DNA of 64,000 nt from Cantharellus purpuraceus (GCA_025174535.1 JALBUN010000005.1:558001-622000); one strand, 5' to 3'; positions 12,147-23,525 are shown, counted from the stretch's first letter. A program made the numbers and translations. Notes: a model not told the origin generated them from the sequence alone.

Positions 12147-12171
12147 TCAGTGAAGGAATATCACTGAGGTG
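12147..12171. repeat. hairpin, copy 2
   Basis: Same core as 12038-12068 (TCAGTG, loop AAGGAATAT, CACTGA) with a shorter stem. The two copies bracket about 80 bp of AT-rich sequence and may be the ends of a very small non-autonomous element or LTR remnant. Confidence 0.7.
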
Positions 12172-12523
12172 TTATCACGCTAGTCCATCGCGCATTGGTT
12201 GCTACAGGTGTTGCACTGTATTTGTACAGCACTGGGCTATTCAAGTAAAGGGAGTCCTGGAATGAGCTTCAATATTTGAGTACAATGTACGCTCCCGTCG
12301 TCCGTGGATGGTGCAGGAATGAGAAATCAGTGATTGAGGTCACGTGCCGATTTGATGAGTCATTCCTATAGCGCGCCGTTATGTATGTCGGCGAGATGCC
12401 TCTCAACATCACAGTGCACCACTTCAATGTAGATTCAAGCTCACCATCAGCAGCTGATCTCGTTGGGACTGCGCTAAGATTGGTAGATGGTGCCACTTCG
12501 ACTTCATCTCAATGGCATTTTAT

Positions 12524-12982
12524 TCATATCCCTTCCACGGCCATCCACTGTGAGCACTGGAAGTGCATTGTCAGCGCCGCACTAACTGTATATGTCTGGG
12601 GTTCAGCATCCAATAGATCTTCCATAGGCTCATGCTTCGCATAGAGGAACCACCGCCCACAGACAGGAGTATATGGGCGGCGGGTGAAGAGAAGCGACTG
12701 CATGACTGGGATGCACCAATAGAAGACGACATCGCTTTTTTTGATCGGGTTTCTCTCCTTGAATTTGAAGTAACGGATTTCAAGGACATCATCCTGCATC
12801 CCAAATCTGAGACGTAGCTTTGCAAGCGATGTGGATGTAAATACTGACACGCGACCTTGCAAATGCTTCTGCCCCCAATACAAACCCCTTGTTGTAAACC
12901 ATGCATATAGGCTTATTCTGTCCCTGCCAACATACACAACCACTTGTTCATCTCTCATCACAAGCTCCATATCACATTCCAA
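12524..12982 (-). CDS. hypothetical protein
   Basis: A 152-codon minus-strand ORF with ordered, protein-like composition (segments LAKLRLRFGMQDDVLEIRYF and KSDVVFYWCIPVMQSLLF). A further ORF at 12269-12496 (LSAVPTRSAADGELESTLKW) lies downstream and could be a later exon. The beta-strand-like GRVSV..LAKLRLRFG stretch faintly recalls arrestin-like folds, but that is a weak impression. I do not recognise the family, and the gene model is tentative. It sits at the right edge of the gene island, immediately before CpG-poor repeats. Confidence 0.35.
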   Translation of the reverse strand: MECDMELVMRDEQVVVYVGRDRISLYAWFTTRGLYWGQKHLQGRVSVFTSTSLAKLRLRFGMQDDVLEIRYFKFKERNPIKKSDVVFYWCIPVMQSLLFTRRPYTPVCGRWFLYAKHEPMEDLLDAEPQTYTVSAALTMHFQCSQWMAVEGI

Positions 12983-13059
12983 ATACTATGCTCCATCCGA
13001 TCACCAGTCATGAGGCTAGATCATATTATCATCGCCTACACAAACAACTGCCCACATGA

Positions 13060-13490
13060 TATATCCCTGCATACAGTCAGAAGTCATGGATCTGTATGCC
13101 AAGTCTTTTATCTTTGTAACTAGCTATTCAATTTTATCTCCTATTTCTTGTTCATATTGATTATCACCCCCTCTATGTCTAATATCACCTGATCCTCATA
13201 TTCAATCCTCATTGCTTTTATACCTCCTATTCCCTGATCATATACAAAACACAGTCTATTTTCAATTCTATTTCACTCATGTGATATAGATACTTCATGT
13301 ATGATCCAGATGCCAAGATCATTTTTGCATGTATAAGTATACCTACTACAGATATGTGTTTCTCCAGTCAATCTGAGTTATTGTACTCACTGACTCACAT
13401 TTGTCTCATTGCAAATCCAGTTATATACTGGTACACTTGCTCTTGTTCTATCTTCTACTTAATCTCTCAACACCTCTCTCCTCAGATGCT
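13060..13490 (+). repeat. repeat C, copy 2
   Basis: Second copy of the repeat at 5170-5489, longer and AT-rich, with shared blocks ATGCCAAGTCTTTTATCTTTG and TCTACTTAATCTCTCAACAC. No coding capacity. It is likely a solo LTR fragment marking the start of the 13-37 kb repeat block. Confidence 0.5.
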
Positions 13491-14515
13491 TTCATCTTAC
13501 CCATTTCCAGACTCATACCTTTCATATGTCAGGTCTTAATATCCCTTTAGCCACTCCATCATTTCTTATAGGTGCTTTATTATTCAGCCCATTATTATGA
13601 GTCACCTGATCCCACATGGCCACCCCCTCTGTGAATCAAGAATATTCCAGCATTTCACATTGCACGATCTCTTTCTCCATTGGTCTTGCTAACAATGCCT
13701 TTTGCACATACTGCTTGGCTCGTGCCTTTACATGGCATTCCCCAATTGAGGCATAAGCTGCACATATAGACAATACACTCATATACAAACAACCATTCCC
13801 AGGAACCATACAATGGATGTCAGCTGTGGTCATGCAATTCTGGAATTTTCTGTTGTGGCAGTGGAACACAAATAACTTTTGGCCAATATCATTGTTTTCT
13901 ACACCTTCAATCCAAACAGGTCACTGACAGAAGTGGGAGGCAAAACTTGTCAGAGATGATGCCATCAACAAAGAAAGAAAAGAAGCTGAAACTGAATGAT
14001 AAACAAGTTGTAGGTCTGGAAAATCATGATGAAACAATGACAGAAAAGGTTTGGGAATATGTCAAAATATACCATGACTCTCAATATGCAATGAAGCTAT
14101 GGAATCTGTTGGACAGCTTCTGGTGGGAAAATGACACAAATGAAAGGAAAACTACTGGTGATGCATTGCCACTCCAATGTCATGTATTGAAGGTGACAAC
14201 TTGTGCTAGTGGATGAGACAGGTGATGCCATCTTATTGGCATGATACTGGTCCATGCTGGCAGACTTTTGGTCAATGTGTACAGGAAATTCTGGCAACTC
14301 TATTTCAACATATCATGTTGGAAACTATTATTTTAGGCAATTTTGAAGGGGTAAGTATTCATACTTACAGTAACATTTTATCAAATAGTTTACCATTCCA
14401 TCTTGATGTAGTGATAACCTATGTACTGTATTAAGGCATTAGAGAGTATATGTTAGCCAATAATTATTAATGTGACTGTGATATTGGTGCCCAACTAGCC
14501 AGTAGTGCCCAAGAC
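13491..14515. other. decayed sequence, no recognised gene
   Basis: Short ORFs on both strands (13636-13869 minus, with ARAKQYVQKALLARPMEKE; 13947-14216 plus, with EKVWEYVKIYHDSQYAMKLW) look like remnants of transposon proteins because they are protein-like but interrupted. Neither could be assigned. CpG is almost absent. Confidence 0.35.
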
Positions 14516-15110
14516 TGTTACATCTTGTAACACCGAGTCTGATCTCTGGATCCCATCTCCATCTCCTTTTACTCCACCTCTGTTAACTCCACCTCTGTCA
14601 ACCCCAAATTCCATTATTGTTCTCCTTATAAGTAGTTTTCTTCTTATGGATTACAACAAGCCATTACCTTTTATATTGTTTAGTGTTAGTTTGGACTTGA
14701 GTCCAAACTCTGAACTCCTTTCTGTATTGTATTTCATATCCATCTTATTGTCCTATCACTTTTAGTTTATCATTCATTTCTTCACATACTTATATGAGCT
14801 ACTCTCTGTATGTTACAGCAGTTCATATATTGACTAAGATTCCCCATCAGCTTCTTGGTTGCTAGCTTCTTGACAAGTATCTTCTTGACAAGTCAAACTC
14901 CAGATCTTTGATTCACTCTGTACTCTGATCTCTGAAATATTGGACTGATGATTCGAGGGGGTGCAACACACAAGTTGAAGCCAAGTCCACTTGATCTGAC
15001 TCAATAGTTATTGTCAACATCTGTCTCCAGTTGAACTGGAACAGTAAAGTCCCACCCTATTCCTCACTAGCATCCAAACTCCAGTGACTCCTTTGCACTC
15101 TGAGATTTTC
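14516..15110 (+). repeat. LTR-like repeat A with flank B
   Basis: Unit A runs from TGTTACATCTTGTAACACC to ATGTTACA (14516-14817). It is followed by flank B with AAGCCAAGTCCACTTGATCT (about 14985) and CAGTTGAACTGGAACAGT (about 15030). Same family as 3665-4260. Confidence 0.65.
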
Positions 15111-15153
15111 AATGCTTAACAAAGACATGTTGTATATAGCTCTAATGCTCAGT

Positions 15154-15246
15154 GCTTTGTTGAAGTTTTACCATGTTGCCCCATTACTAAGCAGGATGTA
15201 AGCTAAACTAACAAGATTGTATTGCCCCATTGGCTTTTATCCTCAA
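15154..15246 (+). repeat. direct repeat D, copy 1
   Basis: Shares CATTACTAAGCAGGATGTAAG and CCCCATTGGCTTTTATCCTC with 16400-16518, in the same orientation. Confidence 0.6.
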
Positions 15247-15317
15247 CACTCCCTCTCAATCAATGCTGTTTTTCTTTTCAGAACACCCATTCATCATCCA
15301 ACATGATGTGTGCTTTG

Positions 15318-15885
15318 TGTTATATCCCATAACACCAAGTCTGATCTCTGGACTCCATCTCCAACTCCATCTACTCCACCTTGATCTACCTTTATCAACC
15401 CTGAACTCCATTTATTGTTCTCTTAATTTCCTTAATATGGGTTACAATAACCATTACTTTTATATTGATTAGTATTAGTTTGGACTTGAGTCTGAACTTT
15501 GAACTCCTCTCCATGTTGTATTCCATATCTGTCTTATTGTCCTATTGTTTTTAGTTTTATCATTCAATTCTTCACATACTTATATGGGCTACTCTCTGTA
15601 TGTTACAGTAGTTTGTATATCAACTAAGTTTGACCTCATCATTCTGGTTGCTAGCTTCTTGACAAGTCAAACTCTGGATCCTTAATCCAACTCCATACCT
15701 CTGAACTCTGAAATATTGGACCAACAATCTGAGGGGGTGCAACACACAAGTTGAAGCCAAGTCCACTTGATCTGACTCAATAGTTATTGCTCCCCTCTGT
15801 CTCCAGTTGAGCTGGAACAGTAAAGTCCCCTCCCCTTATCACTAGTATTCAAACTCCAGTTACTCCTTTGAACCCCATGTCTCAG
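15318..15885 (+). repeat. LTR-like repeat A with flank B
   Basis: TGTTATATCCCATAACACC start and ATGTTACA end at 15607, then flank B up to the ACTCCTTTGAACCC block. Same family as 3665-4260 and 14516-15110; the three same-orientation copies differ by many transitions. Confidence 0.65.
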
Positions 15886-16199
15886 CACATTAACACTTTG
15901 GATGAGTCTGAATCCAAAACATATGTCCTTTTGTAACAGTGGGCCTTGCAGTGCCCTTGTTTCCCACAGTGATGATAGGTAACCTTTGACCTCCCTTTTC
16001 CTCATGTGATAAGTACTGCAACTGCAACTTGTGCATTGATTCCATCAACCACCTGTGACATGACTCTTCATTGAAGTAACAACAAAGTTGAGTGTGAGCT
16101 AGTCTCTGGGTATAGCATCTAGCATGGTTATGAAATTGTCATAGGAGCTTTGTGAAATGAGCATCCAGCATTGTGAATGAGTGTGTTTGTATGTGTGTG

Positions 16200-16345
16200 C
16201 CTACAGTCTATCACAGGTCTTTGAATGTGTGCAATATTCCACCTCATGTAGCTAGTGCCCTTAGTCCCTCAAAGGTTTTTGTGTGATATTTGACCTTGTG
16301 TGGCTAGGTGCCCTCAATCCATCAAAAGTCTTTGTGATTACAATG
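16200..16345 (+). repeat. degenerate tandem repeat, about 60-bp unit
   Basis: Two to three imperfect units containing a GTGCCCTTAGTCCCTCAAAGG-like core, each followed by TTTGTGTG and a variable stretch. Copies read AGTCTATCACAGGTCTTTG, AGTCCCTCAAAGGTTTTTG and AATCCATCAAAAGTCTTTG. Confidence 0.5.
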
Positions 16346-16399
16346 AGATGATGGATGTCAACTTGAGAGGTGTCCTTTCCAGCATCAAGCTGGGGCCCA

Positions 16400-16518
16400 T
16401 AACCTGTTGAAGTTTTGGAGGATACCTCAGGGAAAAAACCATGTCACTCCATTACTAAGCAGGATGTAAGCTAAAGTAATGAGATTGTATTACCCCATTG
16501 GCTCTTATCCTCAACATG
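16400..16518 (+). repeat. direct repeat D, copy 2
   Basis: Second copy of 15154-15246. Just before it, GGGCCCATAACCTGTTGAAG (16394-16413) is the reverse complement of a copia-type LTR end and primer-binding region also seen at 41368-41390. Confidence 0.55.
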
Positions 16519-17279
16519 CTTTACAGCAATGGAAGAAGGTTATAGTGGGATGAGATGAGTCTATATAGGTATGTAATTAGAGCACACAAAACTACATGGA
16601 GGCAGAAGACCATCCCACAGAATCTTGAGGAGCACCACCTGATTTACATTTGACTGCACTACCATCTGCTTTTGCTGCTTGAGAGTACATTCCTGTAGTT
16701 CAAGCATTGACTCATGCCATTTCATCTGGTTGCTGTGAGCCTCATCATCCAATTTCTGCTAAACTTTTCCTTGCTCCTCTATCTCCTCTCTAATCAGCTC
16801 AACAAGCTGACAAATTTCCTGTGATGCACACACACATGCATCACTTGCACATGCTCTTTTGGGCCATCTACCCAGGGAACACCCTGAACCAGTACTGCCT
16901 GCATTTCTTTATCTGAGTCAATGTTGCTCCCTGATGTACTGTCCCTCTTTTGTTTCTCTTGGAGCCCAGTCATCATTGCAACACATATTTTCACCGATCT
17001 GCTTCTCAGAAAGTTTTGACTGACAAGATGTGAGTATCATGCTATCAAACAGACAGAAAATAGCCCTTGCTGTTTATATTCTTCCCATTGAGTGTCTGTA
17101 AGACCCTTGGCTTCCCAGTGTATGTTTGCAATGGCATCGAGCCAACCTGACACTGCAGCAAACCCAGCAGCATCATGCTCAGCTTCACACCCAATGGTGA
17201 GTAAGTAGTGAGTTTTTGTTAAGTCTTTCAGGCCTGATTCACACTAACACAGAACTCAACCAAATATTATTGGTTGGGT
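16519..17279. other. decayed element sequence
   Basis: Interrupted minus-strand ORFs (16561-16752, Gln/Lys-rich; 16794-16994) resemble the degraded coiled-coil or gag-like part of an element, but neither is recognisable. CpG is nearly absent. Confidence 0.3.
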
Positions 17280-17928
17280 GATGTGTGGGTATGTCTAAAA
17301 GTCTATCTACTATATGTGGACCCACATGTGTACTTGGGTCCACTGATTATATAATAACTATATATGCACCCTGCAGGTGCATATCTATCAAGAGAACAGC
17401 ATTCCTTAAGGGGATGCTGCAGATGCATTTATGTATAACTATGATACTCTAAGTAGATACCTAGGACACTTACACCCTCCCCTTCTTGAATGAGGCACGA
17501 CCTCATTCACTCTCCTTGTGTAGCTGTTTGGATGAGTCTGTGTCCATATGATCATACTGATCGTATAGCTCTGGAGGGAGACAGCTCTCAGTCATCCCCC
17601 AACATCATCATAGTATCCTCATCCACTTGGATAGATGAGGAGGAGGCAACTGCTAATGTGGTGTCTTGGTCAAGGTCACAATCTAGCTGAGCATGACCCA
17701 AATGCTCAGCAAGGGGGTGTTTAACAGCTTTATGGGCTGCTCAAGAGGCTCCTTAAGCCTCTTGCTTTCACTTGCCAATCCTGGTGAGTTGGTTGAACAC
17801 TTCTCCAGAGGCAATGCAACCAGCAAATGCCTCCAGGATAGCAGTACAATTAGGGGTGATGCCTCCTATTTGCCTGAGCCAGAGCATGAGTTCTAGCTTG
17901 GTATGCTCTTTGGGGGAACAATCCCCCT
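17280..17928. repeat. hairpin-rich repeat sequence
   Basis: Several short perfect inverted repeats: TGGACCCA/TGGGTCCA (about 17318-17343), ATATGCACC/GGTGCATAT (about 17362), GAATGAGG/CCTCATTC (about 17488), CTGAGCAT/ATGCTCAG (about 17686) and CAAGAGGCT/AGCCTCTTG (about 17741). The pattern matches the dense hairpins at 21.4-23.5 and 31.5-32.6 kb, so this is probably more of the same element family. Confidence 0.55.
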
Positions 17929-19844
17929 GTTTTGGAACCTACAAAATTATGGTGTTAGGGCAAACTCTAAATCACCACAATTCCATGAATGAACAGCTGA
18001 GAAGAATATCAAATCCTATTGCAGCACAACTCCAGAAACAATTTAATGTTTGTACTTTGGTTACAATCCCTTGTATTGGTCAATGCAGATTATATGCAGA
18101 AAAGTAATACATTTCTTAGCAGCAAGAAATGAATAAAACTTCCAGAGTCTAGAGTTCATAGATGCTTAGGGGTTCAGATATTCCAAAAAGAGGGGAATGC
18201 ACTTAGAGGCTAGAGGAAGTAGGTGGATGAATCTAACCATCCAACCAGTGGCACTCAGAAGCAGGTAACAGCAATGTGTGAAGTAGTCTAGCAACTGCTT
18301 CACACAAGTTCAAGCTTCTAATGCTCTGCAAAGGCAGTACACACTAGTAACTTAAACAAGAGCACTAATGGCAGGACTATTGACAGACAATCTCACCCTG
18401 TAGATTTGTAGTCACGTGAGGCAGATACTACACTCATGCCCAAAGCAGGAATATCACTACTTTGAGTGCAATCAAGTATAGTTACACAACTGTAAAAGAT
18501 CCTTGAACTGATAATCAACAGTTAATGAGATAGAGGATGACACTGTATGTCACTCTAGTCACACTGGTGTGCAGAAGATGGGTAGAATAGGTTGAATATG
18601 TTACTATTTCAGAGGCAGAATGACCTCCTTATATATTGTATTTACAGGGGCTGAATAATACTTCTGGAATATTCTACCTATTATGGAAAGGGGTAGAATA
18701 TTCCAAGGCAATCATCTGATCTGATCACCCATCATCTGATCTGATCCCTGAACTAGACACTGATCAGGCAAAAAGAAGGGTGTCCACCCTGTTTTCTGCA
18801 CTGGTTTGGACAGCCATGAATAGCCACATCTCAGGAACAGGGTGGACACCCTTCTTTTTGCCTGATCAGTGTCTAGTTCAGGGATCAGATCAGATGATGG
18901 GTGATCAGATCAGATGATTGCCTTGGAATATTCTACCCCTTTCCATAACATTCTAGCTGTTTCCTGTTATTATTAGATAGAACCATTATTCAGCTCCTGA
19001 TCAGTGTTAATGCAGTGATCAGAACCTGTGATTGGCTTGGAATATTCTACCACTTTCTTCCACCTTCCACAACCTTCCAGTAGTTTCCATCTATTAATAG
19101 GTAGAATATTCCAGAAGCATTATTCAGCCCCTGTAAATACAATATATAAGAAGGTCATTCTGCCTCTGAAATAGTAACATATTCAATCTATTCTACCCAT
19201 CTTCTGCACACCAGTGTGACTAGAGTGACATACAGTGTCATCCTCTATCTCATTAACTGTTGATTATCAGTTCAAGGATCTTTTACAGTTGTGTAACTAT
19301 ACTTGATTGCACTCAAAGTAGTGATATTCCTGCTTTGGGCATGAGTGTAGTATCTGCCTCATGTGACTACAAATCTACAGGGTGAGATTGTCTGTCAATA
19401 GTCCTGCCATTAGTGCTCTTGTTTAAGTTACTAGTGTGTACTGCCTTTGCAGAGCATTAGAAGCTTGAACTTGTGTGAAGCAGTTGCTAGACTACTTCAC
19501 ACATTGCTGTTACCCGCTTCTGAGTGCCACTGGTTGGACGGTTGGATTCATTCACCTACTTCCTTTAGCTTCTAAGTGCATTCCCCTCTTTTTGGAATAT
19601 CTGAACCCCTAAGCATCCGTGAACTCTAGACTCTGGAAGTTTTATTCATTTCTTGCTGCTAAGAAATGTATTACTTTTCTGCGTATAGTCTGCATTGACC
19701 AATACAAGGGATTGTAACCAAAGTACAAACATTAAATGGTTTCTGGAGTTGTGCTGCAACAGGGTTTGATATTCTTCTCAGCTGTTCATTCATGGAATTG
19801 ATTTAGAGTTTGCCCTAACACCATAATTTTGTGGGTTCCAAAAC
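17929..19844. repeat. 1.9-kb imperfect palindrome (head-to-head repeat pair)
   Basis: The left arm 17929-18793 and right arm 18836-19844 are reverse complements separated by 42 bp. The outer ends carry TGTTAGGGCAAACTC (left, 17953) and its complement ending CCCTAACA (right, about 19820). The right arm has about 150 bp (around 18945-19100) that the left arm lacks. A same-orientation copy of the left arm, including the missing 150 bp, lies at 41926-42600. The arms may be two LTRs joined head to head, or a foldback element. No protein-coding content. Confidence 0.85.
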
Positions 19845-19850
19845 AACTAC

Positions 19851-20139
19851 TGTAATAGACAGAGAGTAGCCCATATAAGTATGTGGAGAATTGAATGATG
19901 AAACTAAAATGATAAGACAGTAGGATGGATTGGGGTACAACATGGAAAGGAATTTGGAGTTTGGATCCAAGTCCAAACTAAACTAAGCAATATAAAAGAA
20001 GAAGGTTTGTTGTAACCCATAAGAAGAAACTACTTATAAGGAGAACAATAATGGTGTTTGGGGTTGATGGAAGTGGAGTTGACGGAGGTGGAGATGATGG
20101 AGAATGGAGATGAAGGAGATGGAGATGAAGGAGATCTGG
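19851..20139 (-). repeat. inverted LTR-like repeat A
   Basis: Reverse-complement copy of the A family. It starts TGTAATAGACAGAGAGTAGCC, immediately after the palindrome, and runs to the GGAGATGAAGGAGAT block. Confidence 0.6.
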
Positions 20140-20470
20140 AATAACTCCAGAACAAACATATCTTTCTACAGGATTTTGCATATTCCATTAGAATATTGCA
20201 TATCTATCTGAATCCTGAATTACAAAGCTATACTACCACTGGCTGATTTTATATTGAGCATACACTCAAATTCAAGTCATCTGCTTCTGATCACTACTCA
20301 AATTATCAATATCTAGACAAGGACCTCACAGAACCCTTTTAAAACTCATATGAAGATACTCCTGAAGCATATCTTCAATTCAACTATGCATACATCCAGT
20401 TCCCATCACTTCCTCAATTGCTATTTGAATTCTACTCCTCCCCAGCAAGACAAATTCCCATTATTTCATA
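20140..20470 (-). repeat. copia-associated LTR, inverted copy
   Basis: Reverse-complement match to 35870-36190 and 43745-44075; shared features are GGAATAACTCCAGA, TTGAGCATACACTCAAATTC and CTATGCATACATCCAGTTCC. At 35.9 kb this sequence lies directly upstream of a copia gag start, which supports an LTR identity. Confidence 0.55.
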
Positions 20471-21264
20471 ATAGATAGGACAACCTCTTTGGGTTTGCCT
20501 GGTTGCTAAACACCCTTGGGGATGCTATCCAGGAGGAGACTGCAATCACAGTTGTAATCCTCCTATATCTGATCCATATCATCCCATTCTCAAGCTCTTG
20601 AGGGTCAACCTGAGGTGGTTTGCCTAGGTGATCATCCTCTTTAGAGGTTGAGCATTTCCTATGACAATGATGCCACAGTTTGAGACAATTTAATGGCAGG
20701 CAATGATTTGCCTGCTGTAGCATGTGATGATGATGCTACTGGAGCCAAGCACACTGTAGTGAGCTTGGTCTTGAATGTAGGAGGCACTTTAGCAGCAGCC
20801 TCCTTGAGCAATTTTAACTCATTCTTAAGACAAGTTTCCTCAGATTTCTCCTGTTTGAGAAATCCTTCAAGTTCTTGAACCTATATGAACAGGTTTGAGT
20901 TGTCCTTGAACAGCTTATCATAATCCTTATGATGAGCACTAGTGACATTGTCTTTGATGTCATGAATCAATTGCAGCCACATAATTCTCAAGGCTCTCTC
21001 CACCAAAGCGGTGGAGAGGTATAATTGGCTCCCTTTCTGAGCCTCAATTAAGTGTGAGACATAGTCATTGCACTTTTTGCACCCATGAGGATGATAGATG
21101 GCAGTGCCTCCATGCCATCCATCAATCTTCCAGGTCATCTTGTCTTGATGACCTTGGATCATTTCTGCTGCACTCATTGTGGGTGCTGCAGATGTGGAAG
21201 ATTCTTCAACTTCCATTGGATGGTCATCTTGAGCATCCATCATCTCCCTTCTGGGAGATGACAT
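20466..21264 (-). pseudogene. broken coiled-coil (gag-like) element protein
   Basis: A minus-strand ORF from ATG 21264 (MSSPRREMMDAQDDHPMEVE) continues past a TAG at about 20881 in the same frame (VQELEGFLKQEKSEETCLK) and then shifts frame to 20723-20466. The content is an acidic N-terminus, a C-K-K-C pair (HPHGCKKCNDYVSHL) and a charged helical part. I read it as the gag-like or accessory protein of a Ty3/gypsy element but cannot prove the family. It lies directly 3' of the integrase (21675-23520) on the same strand, so it is either a second tandem element or an accessory gene. Short hairpins such as GCAGGCAA/TTGCCTGC (about 20696) continue through it. Confidence 0.5.
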
Positions 21265-21289
21265 TTTGATGGGGATGATGGTGGTTCAA

Positions 21290-21660
21290 AGAAACACTGC
21301 TAGCCTTTTACAGCTGAGCTTGAAAATTCTTATTGGGAATTTTCTCTCAGTGACTATGTCATGTGGGCATGACACAATTAATTATCACTTATGCCTTTCA
21401 TGCTACCATGAGTAGCACAAAGATAAACTGCTCCCTATGGGAGCAGTTTTCACTGCTATCAAGCTGCCTATTATCATAGCAGCTCTATTCCCTCTAGGAA
21501 CTACCATTATTCAAGGTAGTTCCTCCTCTCCTCATTGAGCTACCATCATTGATGGTAGCTCCATTTCTTCTCCTTTGAGCCCCATTATATATTTGGGATT
21601 CCACCTCTCTGAGAACTACCATCTATGAGGTAGTTGTCTCACTTGAGTCACCCCTTGAAG
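21290..21660. repeat. non-coding stretch dense in perfect hairpins
   Basis: Between the integrase stop and the coiled-coil ORF. Verified stems: AACTGCTCCC (21426-21448, 10 bp, 3-base loop), GGAACTACC (21497-21523, 9 bp), GAGCTACCATC (21537-21561, 11 bp), AACTACC (about 21612) and GAAGCTCTA (about 21657-21684). It may be an LTR or a 3' UTR of the pol gene. No terminal TG/CA pair could be fixed. Confidence 0.6.
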
Positions 21661-21674
21661 CTCTAAATAATCAT

Positions 21675-23520
21675 CTAGAGCTTCCAGATCCTTACACAAG
21701 GTGTAAGGTTCTCAAGTGACATCTCCCAATGTCCATAGAACTTGAAATTCAAGTTCTCTATTGCTTGATGAGCAATGATTTCATTGATGAGCCATTCCTG
21801 CTCATCATTGTTCCCAAAGTCATAAAATGACTTTGCTTCCTGTTTTATGAATCTGGCCTCATCATTTGATGCATATGGTTGAATGAGACTGACATGGAAT
21901 GTAGGCATAATGCATCTACTCATCAGCTCTGGTGGCAGTTCCAGTGTCACCATTGAAGTCTTATTATGGGCTTTGAGTATCTTATAGGGCCCAATAAATT
22001 TGGGCACTAGCTTGCTGGCTCTACCCTTGGGTGGAGTCAAGTTTTTCATTGAGAGGTAGACCTTGTCACCTCTCTGGAAGGTTGAACCTTCATGATGTTT
22101 TTTATTAGCATGAAACATCTGGCTGATGTGACTTTCTATGATCACATCATGTGCTGCTAGCAGTTTCATTTGAGCCTGCTGTGTGAATTGTTTGACACCC
22201 TTGAATTTAGTGTCATTATTCATGGGTATGCCTATTCTAGGCATATACCCATAGTTAAGCTCAAATGGAGTAAACCCTGTTGTTGAGCTTATGTTGGAGT
22301 TTAATGCAAACTCCACCATTGGACACTTATGTGATTGCTTCATACAAGTGTATGAAGTATTTGACCAATGGAATGATTTGCTTGTTCCATTGCTCCATCT
22401 GTTTGTGGATGGAATGCTGTGGACATAAGGAGCTTCACTCCCATGATCTGTTGTAGTTCACACCAAAAGATTGATGTGAACTTTGAGTCTCAATCAGACA
22501 GATTGAGTCTGGTACACCATAAAGGTGTACAACTTCTCTAAGGAATAGCCATGCTACTCCTTTTGCTGTCACATGTGTATTCATAGGTATTATATGTACC
22601 TGTGATATGAAGCGATCTATGACTACCAGTAGGTAGTCATGGTCATTTGATTTTGGTAATGGGCCTATAAAGTCTATTCCTATTGATTGCCAGGGCTGCT
22701 CCAGCACTGGTAGACTATGAAGAAGCCCTATAGGTTTCTTTATACTGTCTTTATTCATTTGGCACTTCACACATGAAGTGCAGAATGATTCAACATTGGT
22801 GGCCATGCCTGGCCACCAGTATGACCTTCAAATATAATTTGTGGTCTTTAGTTGACCAAAGTGGCCAACTACTTGGTGTGCATGGTTGATTATTATCTCA
22901 ACCAGCCTCCTCCCGTTCAGAAATACTGAATGGGGTATACAGATGATGTTGCATCTGTATATATTTTTGTCCATATTAGACCATCACACACACCAAATGG
23001 TGTATGATTTTTAGATGCTTTCAGCACCTTAGAAAGGATAATATCCGTTCTATATGCACCTCATACAATCCGCATGAGGTTGATCTTATGTTCAATGTGG
23101 GATCGTAATGGTGTTCCATCATTGTTAGATGACATCACTTTGATGTCCTCTATTTCTTTAGAGGACTTGGAATCATCATTCAATGATTCTGCCTGAGCAT
23201 TGAGTTTCTAGCACTCTGTTCTCTTTTCTCTCAAGCAGTTGTCTTTGGGTAACTGCTGCTGTTCTGATCTTGATGAACTGTTCCATGGGGAGCAGTTCTC
23301 CTTTGGGATTGAAACATACATCTTCACTCATGTAGATGTAGTTGGGATGACTCTCTGTTGGAGAGTCATCAACATAGTAGTGTGACAAACAGTCTGCTAC
23401 TTTATTTGCTACCCTGTTTATATACAGGGTAGTGAAGTTGAAATGGGATAGGAATTCCCACCACCTAATCTGTCTAGGAGACAGATTCTTCTGGGTCTCA
23501 AAGTATTCAAGACCTTTGTG
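21675..23520 (-). pseudogene. Ty3/gypsy pol, 3' half (RNase H end and integrase)
   Basis: Continuation of the pol gene whose 5' half is at 31548-32620. Reading down the minus strand: GLEYFETQKNLSPRQIRWWE (RNase H tether), then integrase with FCTSCVKCQMNKDS, GIDFIGPLPKSNDHDYLLVV (catalytic Asp), VHLYGVPDSI and, after a frameshift near 22490, STAFHPQTDGAMEQANHSIG (catalytic Glu region), then FIGPYKILKAHNKT (GPY-type motif) and stop at 21675. At least one frameshift and stops make it non-functional. The coding sequence is crowded with perfect 7-10 bp hairpins, for example GATGACTCTC (23346-23370) and CTACCCTGT (23409-23432). Confidence 0.85.
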
Positions 23521-23525
23521 GTCAG
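23521..23525. repeat. target-site duplication GTCAG, left
   Basis: Five bases GTCAG directly before the left LTR (TGTTATGC..), repeated after the right LTR at 31543-31547. Removing the element plus one GTCAG joins KFILVT to DHKGLEYF across the junction and restores the RNase H frame of the host element. Confidence 0.92.
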
